The notes: a model not told the origin generated them from the letters alone. Numbered from the stretch's first letter, positions 1-9,094 are shown. The stretch is DNA of 64,000 nt from Desulfoarculaceae bacterium (GCA_019429465.1 JAHYIV010000010.1:1-64000), one strand, 5' to 3'. Made by a program: numbers and translations.

Positions 1-300
1 AGCAGGGTAAATTTATTCGAGATTGCTATCCATTGACATAGAGCAGAGAGAGAGAGAGAGCATAAGGGACGCGGAAAATACTGATAGACCATCTTGCTTC
101 CCGTCTTCGGGACATCTTTGACCGCACCTCAATCGCAAGATTCTCGATGGTTCGCAAGCCCTGTTACGGGATGATTCCATTGCATCGAGGCTGATGTTAT
201 TACTGGAGGTGTATCCCGGATGCAGCGATGGCCCTGATAGAGCATCTACGGAAAAGCTGTGCCGTATCTGTTATTGCTCATGGGCCCGTCATTCAGTTTA
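1..300. other. Intergenic region, no supported gene
   Basis: No convincing gene. A short GA dinucleotide tract lies at about 43-60. Around 90-290 there are short open stretches in two frames of the plus strand that read like decayed coding sequence, but I cannot identify a family. Confidence 0.4.
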
Positions 301-382
301 GTGCCTTACAGATTTTTTTCTTGTTTTTTTTTGCAAGAAAATAATCTGCGAAAGGCACTTATCCTGTTCATCGGGGTTAGCA
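298..382. repeat. Long palindromic repeat, left copy flanking the Crp/Fnr gene
   Basis: An 85-bp repeat. Its first 59 bp (301-359) form a hairpin with GTGCCTTACAGAT and ATAATCTGCGAAAGGCAC arms around a T-rich loop. It continues with TTATCCTGTTCATCGGGG and TTAGCA. The reverse complement lies at 1319-1403, and a third copy at 16130-16210. The first two face each other around the regulator gene at 455-1126. Confidence 0.85.
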
Positions 383-454
383 CGTAATTATCTGTTTTTT
401 ATCAGTTATTTCCAAAGAATAGATGTATCCTTCAGAAGACAAGGATGGACAGAC

Positions 455-1126
455 ATGCATGGACCGGAATTTCAATTTTTACAATCAATCGGCATCCTCT
501 CTGGACTGGATGATCACTTGATCCACTTTCTTGCCTCCCGACTGCATAAAAAAAAATTCAGAAAAGGCGAGCATATCTTTTTCCAGGGAGACAAGGTTTC
601 CCATTTCTATTTTGTGGAAATGGGTCGGGTAGAAATTTACAAAAGCGATATGGACGGCAGAAAGCTGACCCTGTGGTTCATTGAACCCAAAGGCACATTC
701 TGCCTGGCAACCCTGCATACCCCGGGGGCCTTTGCCAACGCTCTGGTTATTGAAGATGCCATGCTGTATACCCTGAAAGAAAAAGATTTCGATGATTTTG
801 TCTCCCAATCGGGGGAGATCGCCACTCGACTGGTGCACTGCATGTCGCAGAAGATGGAGCTCTACTCCACCATGGTCAATGATATGGCATTTAAAGGGAT
901 ATTGGCCCGACTGGCCAAGATGCTGCTCACATACCAGCAGCTAGACGCCTCCGGGACGACCATCTGTAAACTGTCCCAAGGGGACCTTGCCTCCCTGGTC
1001 GGAACCTGCCGGGAGGTTGTGGCCCGGTCTTTGAAAAAACTGCGGGATGACAACATTGTTGCCACCTCGCCGTCTCGCCAGATCGTCATCATCCAACCGG
1101 ATAAACTGAAAAAACTTTGTAAATAA
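455..1126 (+). CDS. Crp/Fnr-family transcriptional regulator
   Basis: A 223-residue DNA-binding regulator. Residues about 10-125 form a cyclic-nucleotide-type beta-roll sensor. Residues about 150-210 form a winged helix-turn-helix with a recognition helix reading TCREVVARSLKKL. The start is supported by AAGGA nine bases upstream. The N-terminus lacks the FNR cysteine cluster, so it is more likely to bind a small ligand or haem than an iron-sulfur cluster; the effector cannot be told from sequence. The gene stands alone and is enclosed by inverted copies of an 85-bp repeat, so it may have moved or been trapped as a unit. Nearby targets might include the exported protein and porin downstream, but I see no proven operator. 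Confidence 0.9.
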   Translation: MHGPEFQFLQSIGILSGLDDHLIHFLASRLHKKKFRKGEHIFFQGDKVSHFYFVEMGRVEIYKSDMDGRKLTLWFIEPKGTFCLATLHTPGAFANALVIEDAMLYTLKEKDFDDFVSQSGEIATRLVHCMSQKMELYSTMVNDMAFKGILARLAKMLLTYQQLDASGTTICKLSQGDLASLVGTCREVVARSLKKLRDDNIVATSPSRQIVIIQPDKLKKLCK

Positions 1127-1318
1127 GTCAAAAATACGGGACAGTCAGCCATCATTTGCAGCCGACTGCCCCGCCCCACCACCCTCAAAATCGATTCACG
1201 CATAAAAACCGGAGAGAAGAGACGCCTGATTCGAACAAGAGGGAAATAAAGGGTTGCAGACACTTGATTCTGTTCAACCGCCTGCAACTTCAAAAAGTTC
1301 TCGGGAGAAATTCTTGCT

Positions 1319-1403
1319 GCTAACCCCGTTGAACAGGATAAGTGCCTTTCGCAGATTATTTTCTTGCAAAAAAAAAACAAGAAAACAATCTGTAAGGCAC
1401 TAA
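1319..1403. repeat. Long palindromic repeat, right copy flanking the Crp/Fnr gene
   Basis: Near-exact reverse complement of 298-382. The sequence is TAACCCCGTTGAACAGGATA followed by a 59-bp hairpin with a 10-A loop, ending in TAAGGCACTAA. It lies just beyond the 3' end of the small exported-protein gene (on the minus strand) and could act as a terminator for it. Confidence 0.85.
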
Positions 1404-1726
1404 TCTTCCGTTATAGGATCGGCCCACTTGAATCGGATCCCTGGCGCCTTATTGTTCACTTCTTTCTTTTTATCCTGCGGGATCACGGCCTGCTCCTTTC
1501 CGGAATCTTGCTGGTTGACAACCACTGCTGCTGCAGGACTTGTTGCCTGCGGCATGGAGACCCCGGCTATGGCATCGGTGGTCCCTTTGAGCGTTACGCC
1601 CTGGATGGACCCAGTATATTGGACCACCAATGCATTGCCGGATGTAAGATTCACGATCATCTCTTCGGCATAAGCGATATTGCCTGAAATCAAAACGAAA
1701 GGGACGAAGAGAATTATTTTTTTCAT
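1400..1726 (-). CDS. Small exported protein of unknown function
   Basis: A 108-residue protein with a clear Sec signal peptide (MKKIILFVPFVLISG, cleavage probably after AYA near residue 20). The mature part is about 88 residues. It has a beta-like stretch (MIVNLTSGNALVVQYTGSI) followed by a proline, alanine and lysine-rich tail. An upstream AGGAGAA sits seven bases before the ATG. I recognise no family. It follows the porin gene on the same strand after about 115 bp, so it may be co-expressed and periplasmic. The stop codon abuts the long palindrome at 1319-1403. Confidence 0.7.
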   Translation of the reverse strand: MKKIILFVPFVLISGNIAYAEEMIVNLTSGNALVVQYTGSIQGVTLKGTTDAIAGVSMPQATSPAAAVVVNQQDSGKEQAVIPQDKKKEVNNKAPGIRFKWADPITED

Positions 1727-1842
1727 ATTTTCTCCTGATGATTTGTTCCGCCATCTTATTTTGCGCCCAAAGTCAGCTTTGGGAAAGCAGGCCTTCCTGT
1801 CCGTCAGGGCTGGAAGGCCTGTAAAACATATGCTCTATTACC

Positions 1843-3234
1843 TTAAAATGAAACCATGAACATAGCGGTCATCGTGTCGTAACTGTCCGTTAAGTCGTGA
1901 GGCTGGGGAGCAGTTTGGTCTGTATAGTCAGCAAGATCCGTGGGTTTGTCATAATTGGTCCGAGAGTATTCCAGGGTAAATCGGATCCTGTCGTTGCCTT
2001 TTACATAGTAGTTCGCCCCGACGCCCCACTGTTCCACCGTCTGATTGCGGACCCCCAGGAGGCTGGCAATATCCCAGTTCTCGTAGCGGGCAAAGGGCTG
2101 GATTTTACCTTTTGCTCCCACGGTGAGAGGGAGAACGTAGCCGACCTTGCCATAGTAGCCGTCTCTCTGGCCGATGGCCCCGCCAACTATGGTGTTCAAA
2201 TCAGCAGGAGCGGAAGTGGTCAGGTAGGCATCGTCAAAATCAACATCAAGATAGAGGGCGGTGGCAGTGAGAACCCCGGTATTGGCAAAAGGGTATTCAA
2301 AGAAAACATCCGCGGTCCAGGCCGTGTAATCCACCGTTTCGTCACCGTTAACCTTACTCAGAAAAAAGCCGGGCGTGCCCGGAGCACCAGCAGGTGCCGT
2401 GTTCTTATAGGCGGCATCCGCCTCGTACGCCCCGGCAACACCCAGGGTCAGAACCTTGCCCTTTTTCCCCAGATAGAAGCCCTTGTAGCCGCCGGCGCTG
2501 GCACTGGTTTCAGGGTCGAGAAAGGAATAGTGGACTCGAGCCACATACTCCAGGTTGCTGCTGGGCTCAGCACTGGTGGTAAAGGTCTTGTCCACGAACG
2601 GATTATAAAAATTGGCCGCGCCTTCCCGTCCCTCCATGATTCCGGCGAAGTATTTCAAATGATTATCAACAAAAGCGCCGGTGGCTACAAGACCCATATC
2701 CCGGCTGTTCTTGGTAGCGTCGGTGCCATAGGGTGAATAGACAAAGGAGGAGCGCTCGTGGCTCAACGGCGCAAAGCACTCGTCAAGATTGGCACGGGTC
2801 AGAGGGATCTTGGTCAGACCGAGCTTGATATTAAGCATATCGTTAAACATCCCGATAAGATAGCCATCAGTCAGCCTGATCTGGGAATTGGTCTTGCTGT
2901 TGTTTTTGGCCAGTTCATAGCCGCCGCCCCCGAAGTTGCGGGTGGCGCTGGTGCCGGCGCAGGTCTGAAACTTGGCGCCCCAGGTTTCATCAAACATACC
3001 GGTGAAGACGAGTCTCGCCCGGCGCAGCGCGGCATCCCAGCGGCGTCCCTCACCATCCTGGCCGGATCCAAAATCCGTATAATCAAGGATGCCCTGGAAT
3101 TTCACATCGAGCTGCAGGTAACCATTTTCACCGAAATCAATCTGTGGCCCGGCGACAGCAGAACCTGCCAGCAGCAGCCCGCCTGTAAGAGTTGCACCCA
3201 ACGCCATCATTGTCTTGGAATACTTTTTTTTCAT
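1843..3234 (-). CDS. Outer-membrane porin (phosphate-selective OprP/OprO-like)
   Basis: A 463-residue beta-barrel protein. The start was chosen at the ATG preceded by GGAGGGAGGAAATC. A longer reading from 3255 would put this strong ribosome site inside the gene. The signal peptide starts MKKKYSKTMMALGATL and ends near AVAG. The rest alternates polar and aromatic residues in strand-sized blocks, with repeated Y-G-K and R-Y-E patterns, and ends MFMVSF. The terminal phenylalanine is the usual BAM-recognition signature of outer-membrane barrels. Length and the N-terminal GYLQLDVKFQG/DAALRRARL pattern fit the porin O/P family. The substrate is not certain; phosphate or another small anion is the family expectation. 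The phosphonate-type binding protein transcribed divergently at 3510 fits an anion-uptake or sensing role. Confidence 0.85.
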   Translation of the reverse strand: MKKKYSKTMMALGATLTGGLLLAGSAVAGPQIDFGENGYLQLDVKFQGILDYTDFGSGQDGEGRRWDAALRRARLVFTGMFDETWGAKFQTCAGTSATRNFGGGGYELAKNNSKTNSQIRLTDGYLIGMFNDMLNIKLGLTKIPLTRANLDECFAPLSHERSSFVYSPYGTDATKNSRDMGLVATGAFVDNHLKYFAGIMEGREGAANFYNPFVDKTFTTSAEPSSNLEYVARVHYSFLDPETSASAGGYKGFYLGKKGKVLTLGVAGAYEADAAYKNTAPAGAPGTPGFFLSKVNGDETVDYTAWTADVFFEYPFANTGVLTATALYLDVDFDDAYLTTSAPADLNTIVGGAIGQRDGYYGKVGYVLPLTVGAKGKIQPFARYENWDIASLLGVRNQTVEQWGVGANYYVKGNDRIRFTLEYSRTNYDKPTDLADYTDQTAPQPHDLTDSYDTMTAMFMVSF

Positions 3235-3509
3235 GATTTCCTCCCTCCTGTACAAAAAAAAATTAATAAAAAAAGACTTCTTGCTGCTTTCTTTATCATG
3301 AACGGAAAAAGGACAACAATGACCTGAGTTCCTTGTCGGTGTAACAAAAGCTACAGCAGTCTCTCAACACTGTTCGACACTGTTCAAAGTTGTTGCAAAA
3401 ACAGCCTTGACAACAGCGTCCTATACGGATAGACCAGACACAGAAAATAGACACCCTGCTTTGTCACCAATGCCATTCATCCATCTATTTTTATTTTGCC
3501 AGAATCACT

Positions 3510-4418
3510 ATGCTTAAAAATTGGTCCTGTATCCTCTGTCTCGCACTCCTGTTTCTCTTCCTCGGAACAAGCTGTAACCGCGAGCCGCCGAAGAACACTG
3601 CCGGCCAGCAGCCGCCGATCCGTCTGGACAGGCTCCAGCAGCTCCCTCCCAGCCCTGATCACCCTGGCCCGCAGACGTTGCGGGTCGGGGTAGGTGCCAT
3701 CCTTTCACAACAGGGCACGGCTCAATCTTACCAGTTGCTCATCGATACCCTGGGCCGCAGAATGGGCAAACCGGCAATCCTGGTACAGCGCAAAACCTAT
3801 CAGGAGCTCAATGACCTGCTGGCCAGAGACATGGTGGATATAGGCTTCATCTGCACCGGCGCCTACATTGAAGGACTCCATGAAAACACCATGTCACTGC
3901 TGGTGGTGCCACAGATCAATGGCCGAACCACCTACCAGTCCTTTATCATCGTTCCTGCAGCCTCCGGGATCACCCGTATTGACCAACTGCGCGGCCAGAC
4001 CTTTGCCTTCACCGATCCGCTCTCCAACACCGGTTACCACTACCCCCTGACCCTGCTGCAATCCATGGGGCAGCAGCCGGAAGATTTTTTTGGCCGAACA
4101 ATTTTCACCTACAGCCACGATCGTTCCATAGCCGCAGTCATGGACGGCATCGCCAATGGTGCCTCGATCGACAGTCAGGTCTATGAATTTACCGCCAAAC
4201 GCAATAGTCTCATTTCCCAACAAACCAGAATCATTCATGAATCCAAAGATTTCGGGATCCCGCCCGTCGTCATCCCGGTCTCTATTGACCCGGAAGAAAG
4301 AGAACAGCTCAAGCAGATCCTGCTGTCACTGCACCTGGACCCGGAAGGGGAAAAGGCCTTAGCCGAACTCGGCGTGGATCGCTTTATCGAACCCGACTCC
4401 CGGCTTTACGAACGGTAG
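3510..4418 (+). CDS. PhnD-type periplasmic binding lipoprotein
   Basis: A 302-residue protein with a lipoprotein signal: hydrophobic residues 8-19, then the lipobox LGTSC with the lipidated cysteine at residue 22. The mature part has the fold signature of PhnD/SsuA-type solute-binding proteins: LRVGVGAILSQQGTAQSYQLL near the start, then LLARDMVDIGFICTGAYIEG, and TFAFTDPLSNTGYHYPLTLL in the hinge region. It should bind an anion such as phosphite, phosphonate or another oxyanion in the periplasm. No permease or ATPase gene accompanies it. Instead it is followed after 28 bp by a membrane histidine kinase and then a response regulator. I infer that it works as the ligand-binding sensor of a three-component system rather than as a transporter part. 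Confidence 0.82.
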   Translation: MLKNWSCILCLALLFLFLGTSCNREPPKNTAGQQPPIRLDRLQQLPPSPDHPGPQTLRVGVGAILSQQGTAQSYQLLIDTLGRRMGKPAILVQRKTYQELNDLLARDMVDIGFICTGAYIEGLHENTMSLLVVPQINGRTTYQSFIIVPAASGITRIDQLRGQTFAFTDPLSNTGYHYPLTLLQSMGQQPEDFFGRTIFTYSHDRSIAAVMDGIANGASIDSQVYEFTAKRNSLISQQTRIIHESKDFGIPPVVIPVSIDPEEREQLKQILLSLHLDPEGEKALAELGVDRFIEPDSRLYER

Positions 4419-4446
4419 CTGGACCAAAAATAAAGGGAAAAGCCTC

Positions 4447-5916
4447 ATGCCCGGCACAGCGACAACACTACAGTCCGCCTTTCTCAGGCGCACAGGCCAC
4501 AAGGCCAGAACAATCCTGCTTGGCGTGCCTCTGCAGCTGAAGATCCTCGGGCTGGCCCTCACCCTCATCTTTTTGTGCGGCGCGATCACCATCTCCCAGG
4601 TCCGCGGGGCACTTAACGAAAATACCGAGATCTTTCTCCGGGAAGAGAGCCGCTTCGTGGCCAATGAGCTATCCTATCAGACCCACGATTATCTCCTGAT
4701 CAACGATATTTACGGACTGACCCAGATGCTCAGGAATACGGTCCAGAATCGCCCTGACCTGCGCTATGTCATCATCGTCAACAGTGCAGGTCAGGTCATG
4801 GCTCACACCTTTGATGGCGGCTTTCCCTCCGATCTTCTCGGTAAGAATGCAACCCTTGTCGCCCGCCCGGACGACTTGACTCTGCTGGAGACCACTGAAG
4901 GAAAGATCTGGGAGGCCCGGGCCGGAATCAATAACGGTAACGAAGGGTTGGTGATTACCGGAATCAAAGGTGACATCCTCCGGCATCAGGCAGAGGATGT
5001 TGTCTGGTCCCTCGCCCGGACAATCCTGCTGGTCGCTGTTCTGGGATCCCTGATTTCCCTGTGGTTGACCCGGGTAATCACCAGGCCGGTGAACAGGCTC
5101 CTGGCAGCCATGCAGATAGTACGTCGCGGAGACTATTCCGTCATCCTGACCCCCACTACCTGCAAGGATGAACTGGGAAAATTGATAGAGGGTTTCAATG
5201 AGATGACAGAGACGCTTGGCAAGGCAGACCGATTCAGGCAAGAAAGGGAACAGCTGCAAAAACATTTTCTCCAGCGGGTCATGGCCAGCCAGGAAGGTGA
5301 GCGAAAGCGGATTGCCCGAGAGCTGCACGACCAGACCGGTCAGGCCCTGGCCTCTTTCATGGTGGATCTCAAGGTTCTGGAAAACGCGAAACAGCCGGAT
5401 GAGATACGCCAGGGGATTATCCGTCTGAAAAATGCACTTTTCAAGGAGATGGAGGCCATCCATGATCTGGCGATGGCTCTGCGCCCCAGCGTGCTCGATG
5501 ATCTCGGGCTGGAACCGGCCTTAAAGATGCTGATCGCCAAGATGACTGCCCTGCAGGGCATGCACGTAAGCCTGACCCTGATCGGCTTTGACAACAAAAG
5601 GCCGGATTCCTGCCCAGAAACCTGCGTCTACCGGATTATCCAGGAGGCCCTTGTCAACGTCATAAAACATGCCGGGGCAACAGAGGTTACCGTACTTCTG
5701 GAATGGCGGGGAGATAAACTCCGTGGTGTCATTGAAGACAACGGCATTGGTTTTGAGCCGGATCAGGTGGATCATAAAACCAAACTCGGGGTTCTGGGCA
5801 TGCGGGAACGGGCCCAACTGCTCCAGGGCGCCTGCAACATCGAAAGCAGTCCGGACCATGGTTCCATGGTCTCTTTTGAAATCCCCTCTCATATCATGGT
5901 ATGTCATGAAAACTGA
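4447..5916 (+). CDS. NarX/DegS-type membrane histidine kinase with HAMP domain
   Basis: A 489-residue sensor kinase. Transmembrane helix 1 is at about residues 28-48. A periplasmic domain of roughly 130 residues follows, then transmembrane helix 2 at about 184-204, a HAMP domain (ITRPVNRLLAAMQIVRRGDY) and a coiled-coil linker. The HisKA_3 dimerisation domain carries the phospho-accepting histidine in RIARELHDQTGQAL. The HATPase domain has an N-box (IIQEALVNVIKHA) and a G-box (EDNGIGF). This architecture pairs with NarL-type regulators, and the next gene is one, overlapping it by 11 bp. The periplasmic domain probably senses a ligand directly or contacts the upstream binding lipoprotein. Confidence 0.92.
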   Translation: MPGTATTLQSAFLRRTGHKARTILLGVPLQLKILGLALTLIFLCGAITISQVRGALNENTEIFLREESRFVANELSYQTHDYLLINDIYGLTQMLRNTVQNRPDLRYVIIVNSAGQVMAHTFDGGFPSDLLGKNATLVARPDDLTLLETTEGKIWEARAGINNGNEGLVITGIKGDILRHQAEDVVWSLARTILLVAVLGSLISLWLTRVITRPVNRLLAAMQIVRRGDYSVILTPTTCKDELGKLIEGFNEMTETLGKADRFRQEREQLQKHFLQRVMASQEGERKRIARELHDQTGQALASFMVDLKVLENAKQPDEIRQGIIRLKNALFKEMEAIHDLAMALRPSVLDDLGLEPALKMLIAKMTALQGMHVSLTLIGFDNKRPDSCPETCVYRIIQEALVNVIKHAGATEVTVLLEWRGDKLRGVIEDNGIGFEPDQVDHKTKLGVLGMRERAQLLQGACNIESSPDHGSMVSFEIPSHIMVCHEN

Positions 5917-6565
5917 TCCTGTTATCCGACTCCTCATTGTTGACGATCATCCCCTGCTCCTGTCCGGACTGGGGATGCTGCTGAACGCCGAAGCGGATCT
6001 GGTAGTCGCCGGCATTGCTGACTCCGGAGAACAAGCCCTGAACCTTGCCAAGGAGCTGCAACCAGATGTCATCCTGCTTGATATCTCTCTGGGAGATACC
6101 AGCGGCATTCAGCTCTTGCCAGAGCTGCTCCGCCAGGCGCCACAAGCAAGAGTCCTCATGCTCACCATGCACGAGGACCAGCAATACCTCAAGGAGGCCA
6201 TGGCCGCCGGCGCCAGAGGATTTCTTCTCAAAAAATGCCTGGATGTGGATCTGCTCTATGCCATCCGGCTGGTGATGCGCGGACAGATCTATCTCCATCC
6301 ATCCATGATGCCGGAGATCATGGCCGGTTCGAAAAAAAAAACAACCTCTCCCGCAGAGATGCTCTGGCAGTCACTGAGCAAACGCGAGCAACAAGTCTCT
6401 CTTGCCGTGGCCTTGGGCCACACGAGCCGGGAGATAGGAGAACAATATTTTCTCAGTGAAAAAACCGTAGCCACCTATCGGGCCAGGGCCATGACCAAAC
6501 TGGGCATCGAAACCAGGGCCGAGCTGGTGAAATTTGTCGCCCATCAAAAACTGCCCATCCACTGA
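5906..6565 (+). CDS. NarL/FixJ-family response regulator
   Basis: A 219-residue regulator. The ATG at 5906 overlaps the kinase gene by 11 bp, which indicates translational coupling; a longer upstream reading would run inside the kinase. The receiver domain spans about residues 1-125, with acidic pocket VDDH, phospho-acceptor aspartate in LLDISLGD, and conserved lysine in FLLKKCL. The C-terminal LuxR-type helix-turn-helix reads LSKREQQVSLAVALGHTSR then EKTVATYRARAMTKL. It should be phosphorylated by the preceding kinase and control transcription. Targets are unknown; the divergent porin gene is a candidate. Confidence 0.93.
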   Translation: MKTDPVIRLLIVDDHPLLLSGLGMLLNAEADLVVAGIADSGEQALNLAKELQPDVILLDISLGDTSGIQLLPELLRQAPQARVLMLTMHEDQQYLKEAMAAGARGFLLKKCLDVDLLYAIRLVMRGQIYLHPSMMPEIMAGSKKKTTSPAEMLWQSLSKREQQVSLAVALGHTSREIGEQYFLSEKTVATYRARAMTKLGIETRAELVKFVAHQKLPIH

Positions 6566-7041
6566 TCCATTTCTGCTCATTCCTTTGAATAATCGCAGCC
6601 TGGATGGAGCGGCAGCACAATCCGGGGCAGTAGGGAGTTTGTGCCACGGCCTGCCCCGGATTCCACTCCATTGCATCCAGGCTACCTTGACGGGATGATG
6701 GGTTCTTACGTAGGGGCGACCCGATGGCGCCCGCTTGCGGGCGATACCTTGCTTTGGACACCAATGACATTGCTCCAGGGGCACCGCCGGCGAGCCAGCG
6801 GCTTCGCCCCTACGGGTATCGATCTGGTGGATTCATCCGGCCGGGCAAATAAAATTGAGTCGGGTGAGACGGCTGATCAAACTCGCCTCATCCCTCTCAC
6901 AGAACAGTACGTCCGGTCCTCGTATACGGCTCCTGTTTGTTTTCCTTCGTTTTCATACCGAAACAGAAATTCCGGTTTTTACAGCACCGAGGTCAAAGAG
7001 CCCTTGCAGCAGGCCGGATTTGCCCGCTACGCTGGGCAAAC
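6566..7041. other. Gene-free region made of palindromic repeats
   Basis: No gene seen. About 6597-6682 is an imperfect palindrome (AGCCTGGATGGAG and AATCCGGGGCAG facing CTGCCCCGGATT and ATCCAGGCT). About 6710-6813 is a second palindromic repeat related to 56634-56727. The remainder up to the tRNA shows nothing recognisable. Confidence 0.6.
6710..6813. repeat. Palindromic GTAGGGGCGA...TCGCCCCTAC repeat (copy 1)
   Basis: The ends are inverted (GTAGGGGCGA and TCGCCCCTAC), with inner GGCGCCCGCTTGCGGGCG. The middle, GATACCTTGC...CACCAATGACATTG, matches the reverse complement of 56634-56727. This makes it a dispersed palindromic element of about 100 bp. Confidence 0.75.
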
Positions 7042-7083
7042 AAAAAGGGAAACCAAGCATATATGCCTGATTTCCCTTATTTT
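7042..7083 (-). terminator. Intrinsic terminator of tRNA-Arg
   Basis: Read on the minus strand, AAGGGAAATCAGGCATATATG pairs with CTTGGTTTCCCTT and is followed by TTT. It lies 5 bp beyond the CCA end of the tRNA gene. Confidence 0.7.
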
Positions 7084-7087
7084 TTTT

Positions 7088-7164
7088 TGGTGGGCGAGGC
7101 GGGATTCGGACCCGCGACCTTCGGCTTCGGAGGCCGACACTCTATCCAGCTGAGCTACCCGCCC
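7088..7164 (-). tRNA. tRNA-Arg (anticodon CCG)
   Basis: A 77-base tRNA on the minus strand. The acceptor arm GGGCGGG pairs with CUCGCCC. The D arm is GCUC...GAGU. The anticodon stem UCGGC/GCCGA encloses the loop CUCCGAA, giving anticodon CCG (arginine CGG codons). The T arm is GCGGG-UCCGAAU-CCCGC. The terminal CCA is encoded. Confidence 0.95.
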
Positions 7165-7441
7165 ATATCACATTACATTCCCTGAAAGCAGGAATATTCT
7201 ATTTAAACTATTTATCAGACGCGTGCATTCTTTTTTCCACAAAAAACGTAACTATCAAGCCCAAAAGAGATCAAAAAAATAATTCTTTGATATGTTGCCT
7301 TTCTTTGACTATGAACTTTTTTTTAAGAACAGATCATTCAATCATCAATATTTCAGGAGAGCACAGAACACTCCAGGGATTCTCTCCGGTGCAGACCTCA
7401 CAAAAAGGCAACAGCCGGCGACCGGTTGGCACGACATCCCG

Positions 7442-7747
7442 TCACTTATCCAGATTCAGCGTCTCCAGATATTCTTCCCATTCCAGGGGCAGCATGTTCT
7501 TTTTCTGATTATTGCAGATCTTGCAGCAAGGGACCAGATTATTCCTGGTGCTGCGCCCGCCGCGGGTCAGAGGGATCAGGTGATCCATGGTCAGTTCCTT
7601 GAAGGATACCGTCTGCTGACAATAATAACATTTACCAGCGGCGGTCTTCTGCTGCCACCAGCGGCTCTTGCGCATTTCCCTGGCCTTAGCCCGCTCCGTC
7701 CGGATCTCGTCCTCGTCCATCCCGTCAAAACCGAAAGAGTCCATCAT
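7442..7747 (-). CDS. HNH endonuclease-domain protein
   Basis: A 101-residue protein. It has a zinc-ribbon type CYYCQQ and CCKICNN pair, and the HNH core TMDHLIPLTRGGRSTRNNL, which is the beta-beta-alpha metal nuclease motif. It starts immediately after the folC stop codon (TAG ATG), so it is translationally linked to folC and the helicase upstream. Freestanding HNH proteins of this size are common next to housekeeping genes. The biological substrate is unknown; a role in DNA processing with the upstream helicase is possible but unproven. Confidence 0.85.
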   Translation of the reverse strand: MMDSFGFDGMDEDEIRTERAKAREMRKSRWWQQKTAAGKCYYCQQTVSFKELTMDHLIPLTRGGRSTRNNLVPCCKICNNQKKNMLPLEWEEYLETLNLDK

Positions 7748-9094
7748 CTAAGGCACCAATTCTCCCAACAGGATCTTGCGTACAGCCCCGACCAGATATA
7801 AAGAGCCGGCCACCACAATCAGGTCTCCGGTCGCAGCCAGCGCCTCGGCTCTTACCAGGGCCTGCTCAACCATGGGGACACGCTCACAGCGGCTCTGCGT
7901 CACTTCATCGAGATGCTCCAGCAGCTGTTCCGGCGTCGCCGCACGTTCGCCCTCCGGCCTGGTCAGCAGCAGAACCCCTGCCAAGTCGGCAATCAGCGGC
8001 ATGGTCTTCCCCAGATCCTTATCCAGCATGGCGCCCCAGACCACGATCAGTCGGTTATACTCATATTCATGACGCAGGGTAAGCACCAGACTCTCCACCC
8101 CCGCCGGATTGTGGGCCCCGTCAAGGAGATAGCAGACATTTTCACTATCAGTTGCCTGGGCCTGTTCAGACACGGCCCGACTTTTCCGGTCCAGACAGAT
8201 ATGCTCGAGGCGACCTGGCCAGCGCACGGCCGCCAGTCCTGTGCGGATCAGTTCCGGCGAAAACAGAAAGCCATGTGGTCGCAGCAGGGCCAGCACGGCC
8301 AGGGCCAGGGAGGCATTCACCAGCTGATAGCTGCCGCGCATGGAACAGCGCAAGGCTTCAAGGCGCTCAGCAGACAGAGCTGCACCCACCGGCAGCCATG
8401 ACCAGAGACGATGTTCATCCTGTTCGGCGTGAAAGGCCTGACCATAAAGAAAAAGAGGGGCGTTACGCTCATAACAGATCCGCTGCACCACCTCCAGCCC
8501 CTCGCCCGCCGCCACTGCCGAAACCACCGGTACCGACTCTTTGATAATCCCGGCCTTTTCGGCTGCTACCGCTGCCACGGTGGTGCCGAGATAGGCCTCA
8601 TGATCCATGGTCACATTGGTGATCACCGAGATCAGGGGCACAACCACATTGGTGGCATCCAGGCGGCCGCCAAGCCCGGTCTCGAGGATTACCAGATCCA
8701 GTCCTGATTCGGCAAACCAGAGCAGGGCGAGCGCCGTGGTAAATTCAAAATAGGTAATTTTTTCGGCACCCAGCACGGTCTTGATCCGGCTGGCCAGTTC
8801 AGCAAATTTCTCCCTGCTGATAAATTCATCGTTGATCCGGAAGCGTTCCCTGACCGAACTGAGATGGGGCGAGGTATAGAGACCGACCCGATAGCCGGCC
8901 CCGGCCAGCAGAGTCAAAAGAGTGACACTCACCGAACCCTTGCCGTTGGTGCCGGCCACATGCACATAGCGCAACTGCCGCTCCGGATGGCCGACCCTGG
9001 CCAGAAACGAGCGCATGGAATCAAGGCCCAGCTTGATCTTATGAAACTGCAGCTCTTCAAGGTAGCTCTCTGCTTCCTGGTAGTTCATCACCAT
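7748..9094 (-). CDS. folC: Bifunctional folylpolyglutamate synthase/dihydrofolate synthase
   Basis: A 448-residue Mur-ligase-superfamily enzyme. It adds L-glutamate to dihydropteroate and extends the folate gamma-glutamate tail, using ATP, in the cytoplasm. The P-loop is HVAGTNGKGSVSVTLL near residue 50. A typical FolC motif is SPHLSSVRERFRIN, followed by LGGRLDATNVV and the metal-binding region TNVTMDHEAYLG. The C-terminal glutamate ligase domain contains LLDGAHNPAGVESL. Length is normal for the family. The start codon abuts the stop of the helicase gene upstream (TGA ATG), and the HNH gene follows directly, so the three probably form one transcript. Confidence 0.95.
   Translation of the reverse strand: MVMNYQEAESYLEELQFHKIKLGLDSMRSFLARVGHPERQLRYVHVAGTNGKGSVSVTLLTLLAGAGYRVGLYTSPHLSSVRERFRINDEFISREKFAELASRIKTVLGAEKITYFEFTTALALLWFAESGLDLVILETGLGGRLDATNVVVPLISVITNVTMDHEAYLGTTVAAVAAEKAGIIKESVPVVSAVAAGEGLEVVQRICYERNAPLFLYGQAFHAEQDEHRLWSWLPVGAALSAERLEALRCSMRGSYQLVNASLALAVLALLRPHGFLFSPELIRTGLAAVRWPGRLEHICLDRKSRAVSEQAQATDSENVCYLLDGAHNPAGVESLVLTLRHEYEYNRLIVVWGAMLDKDLGKTMPLIADLAGVLLLTRPEGERAATPEQLLEHLDEVTQSRCERVPMVEQALVRAEALAATGDLIVVAGSLYLVGAVRKILLGELVP

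Noticed and set aside
43-60. GA dinucleotide tract as a phase-variation switch
   Set aside because: No gene frame lies across it in this window.
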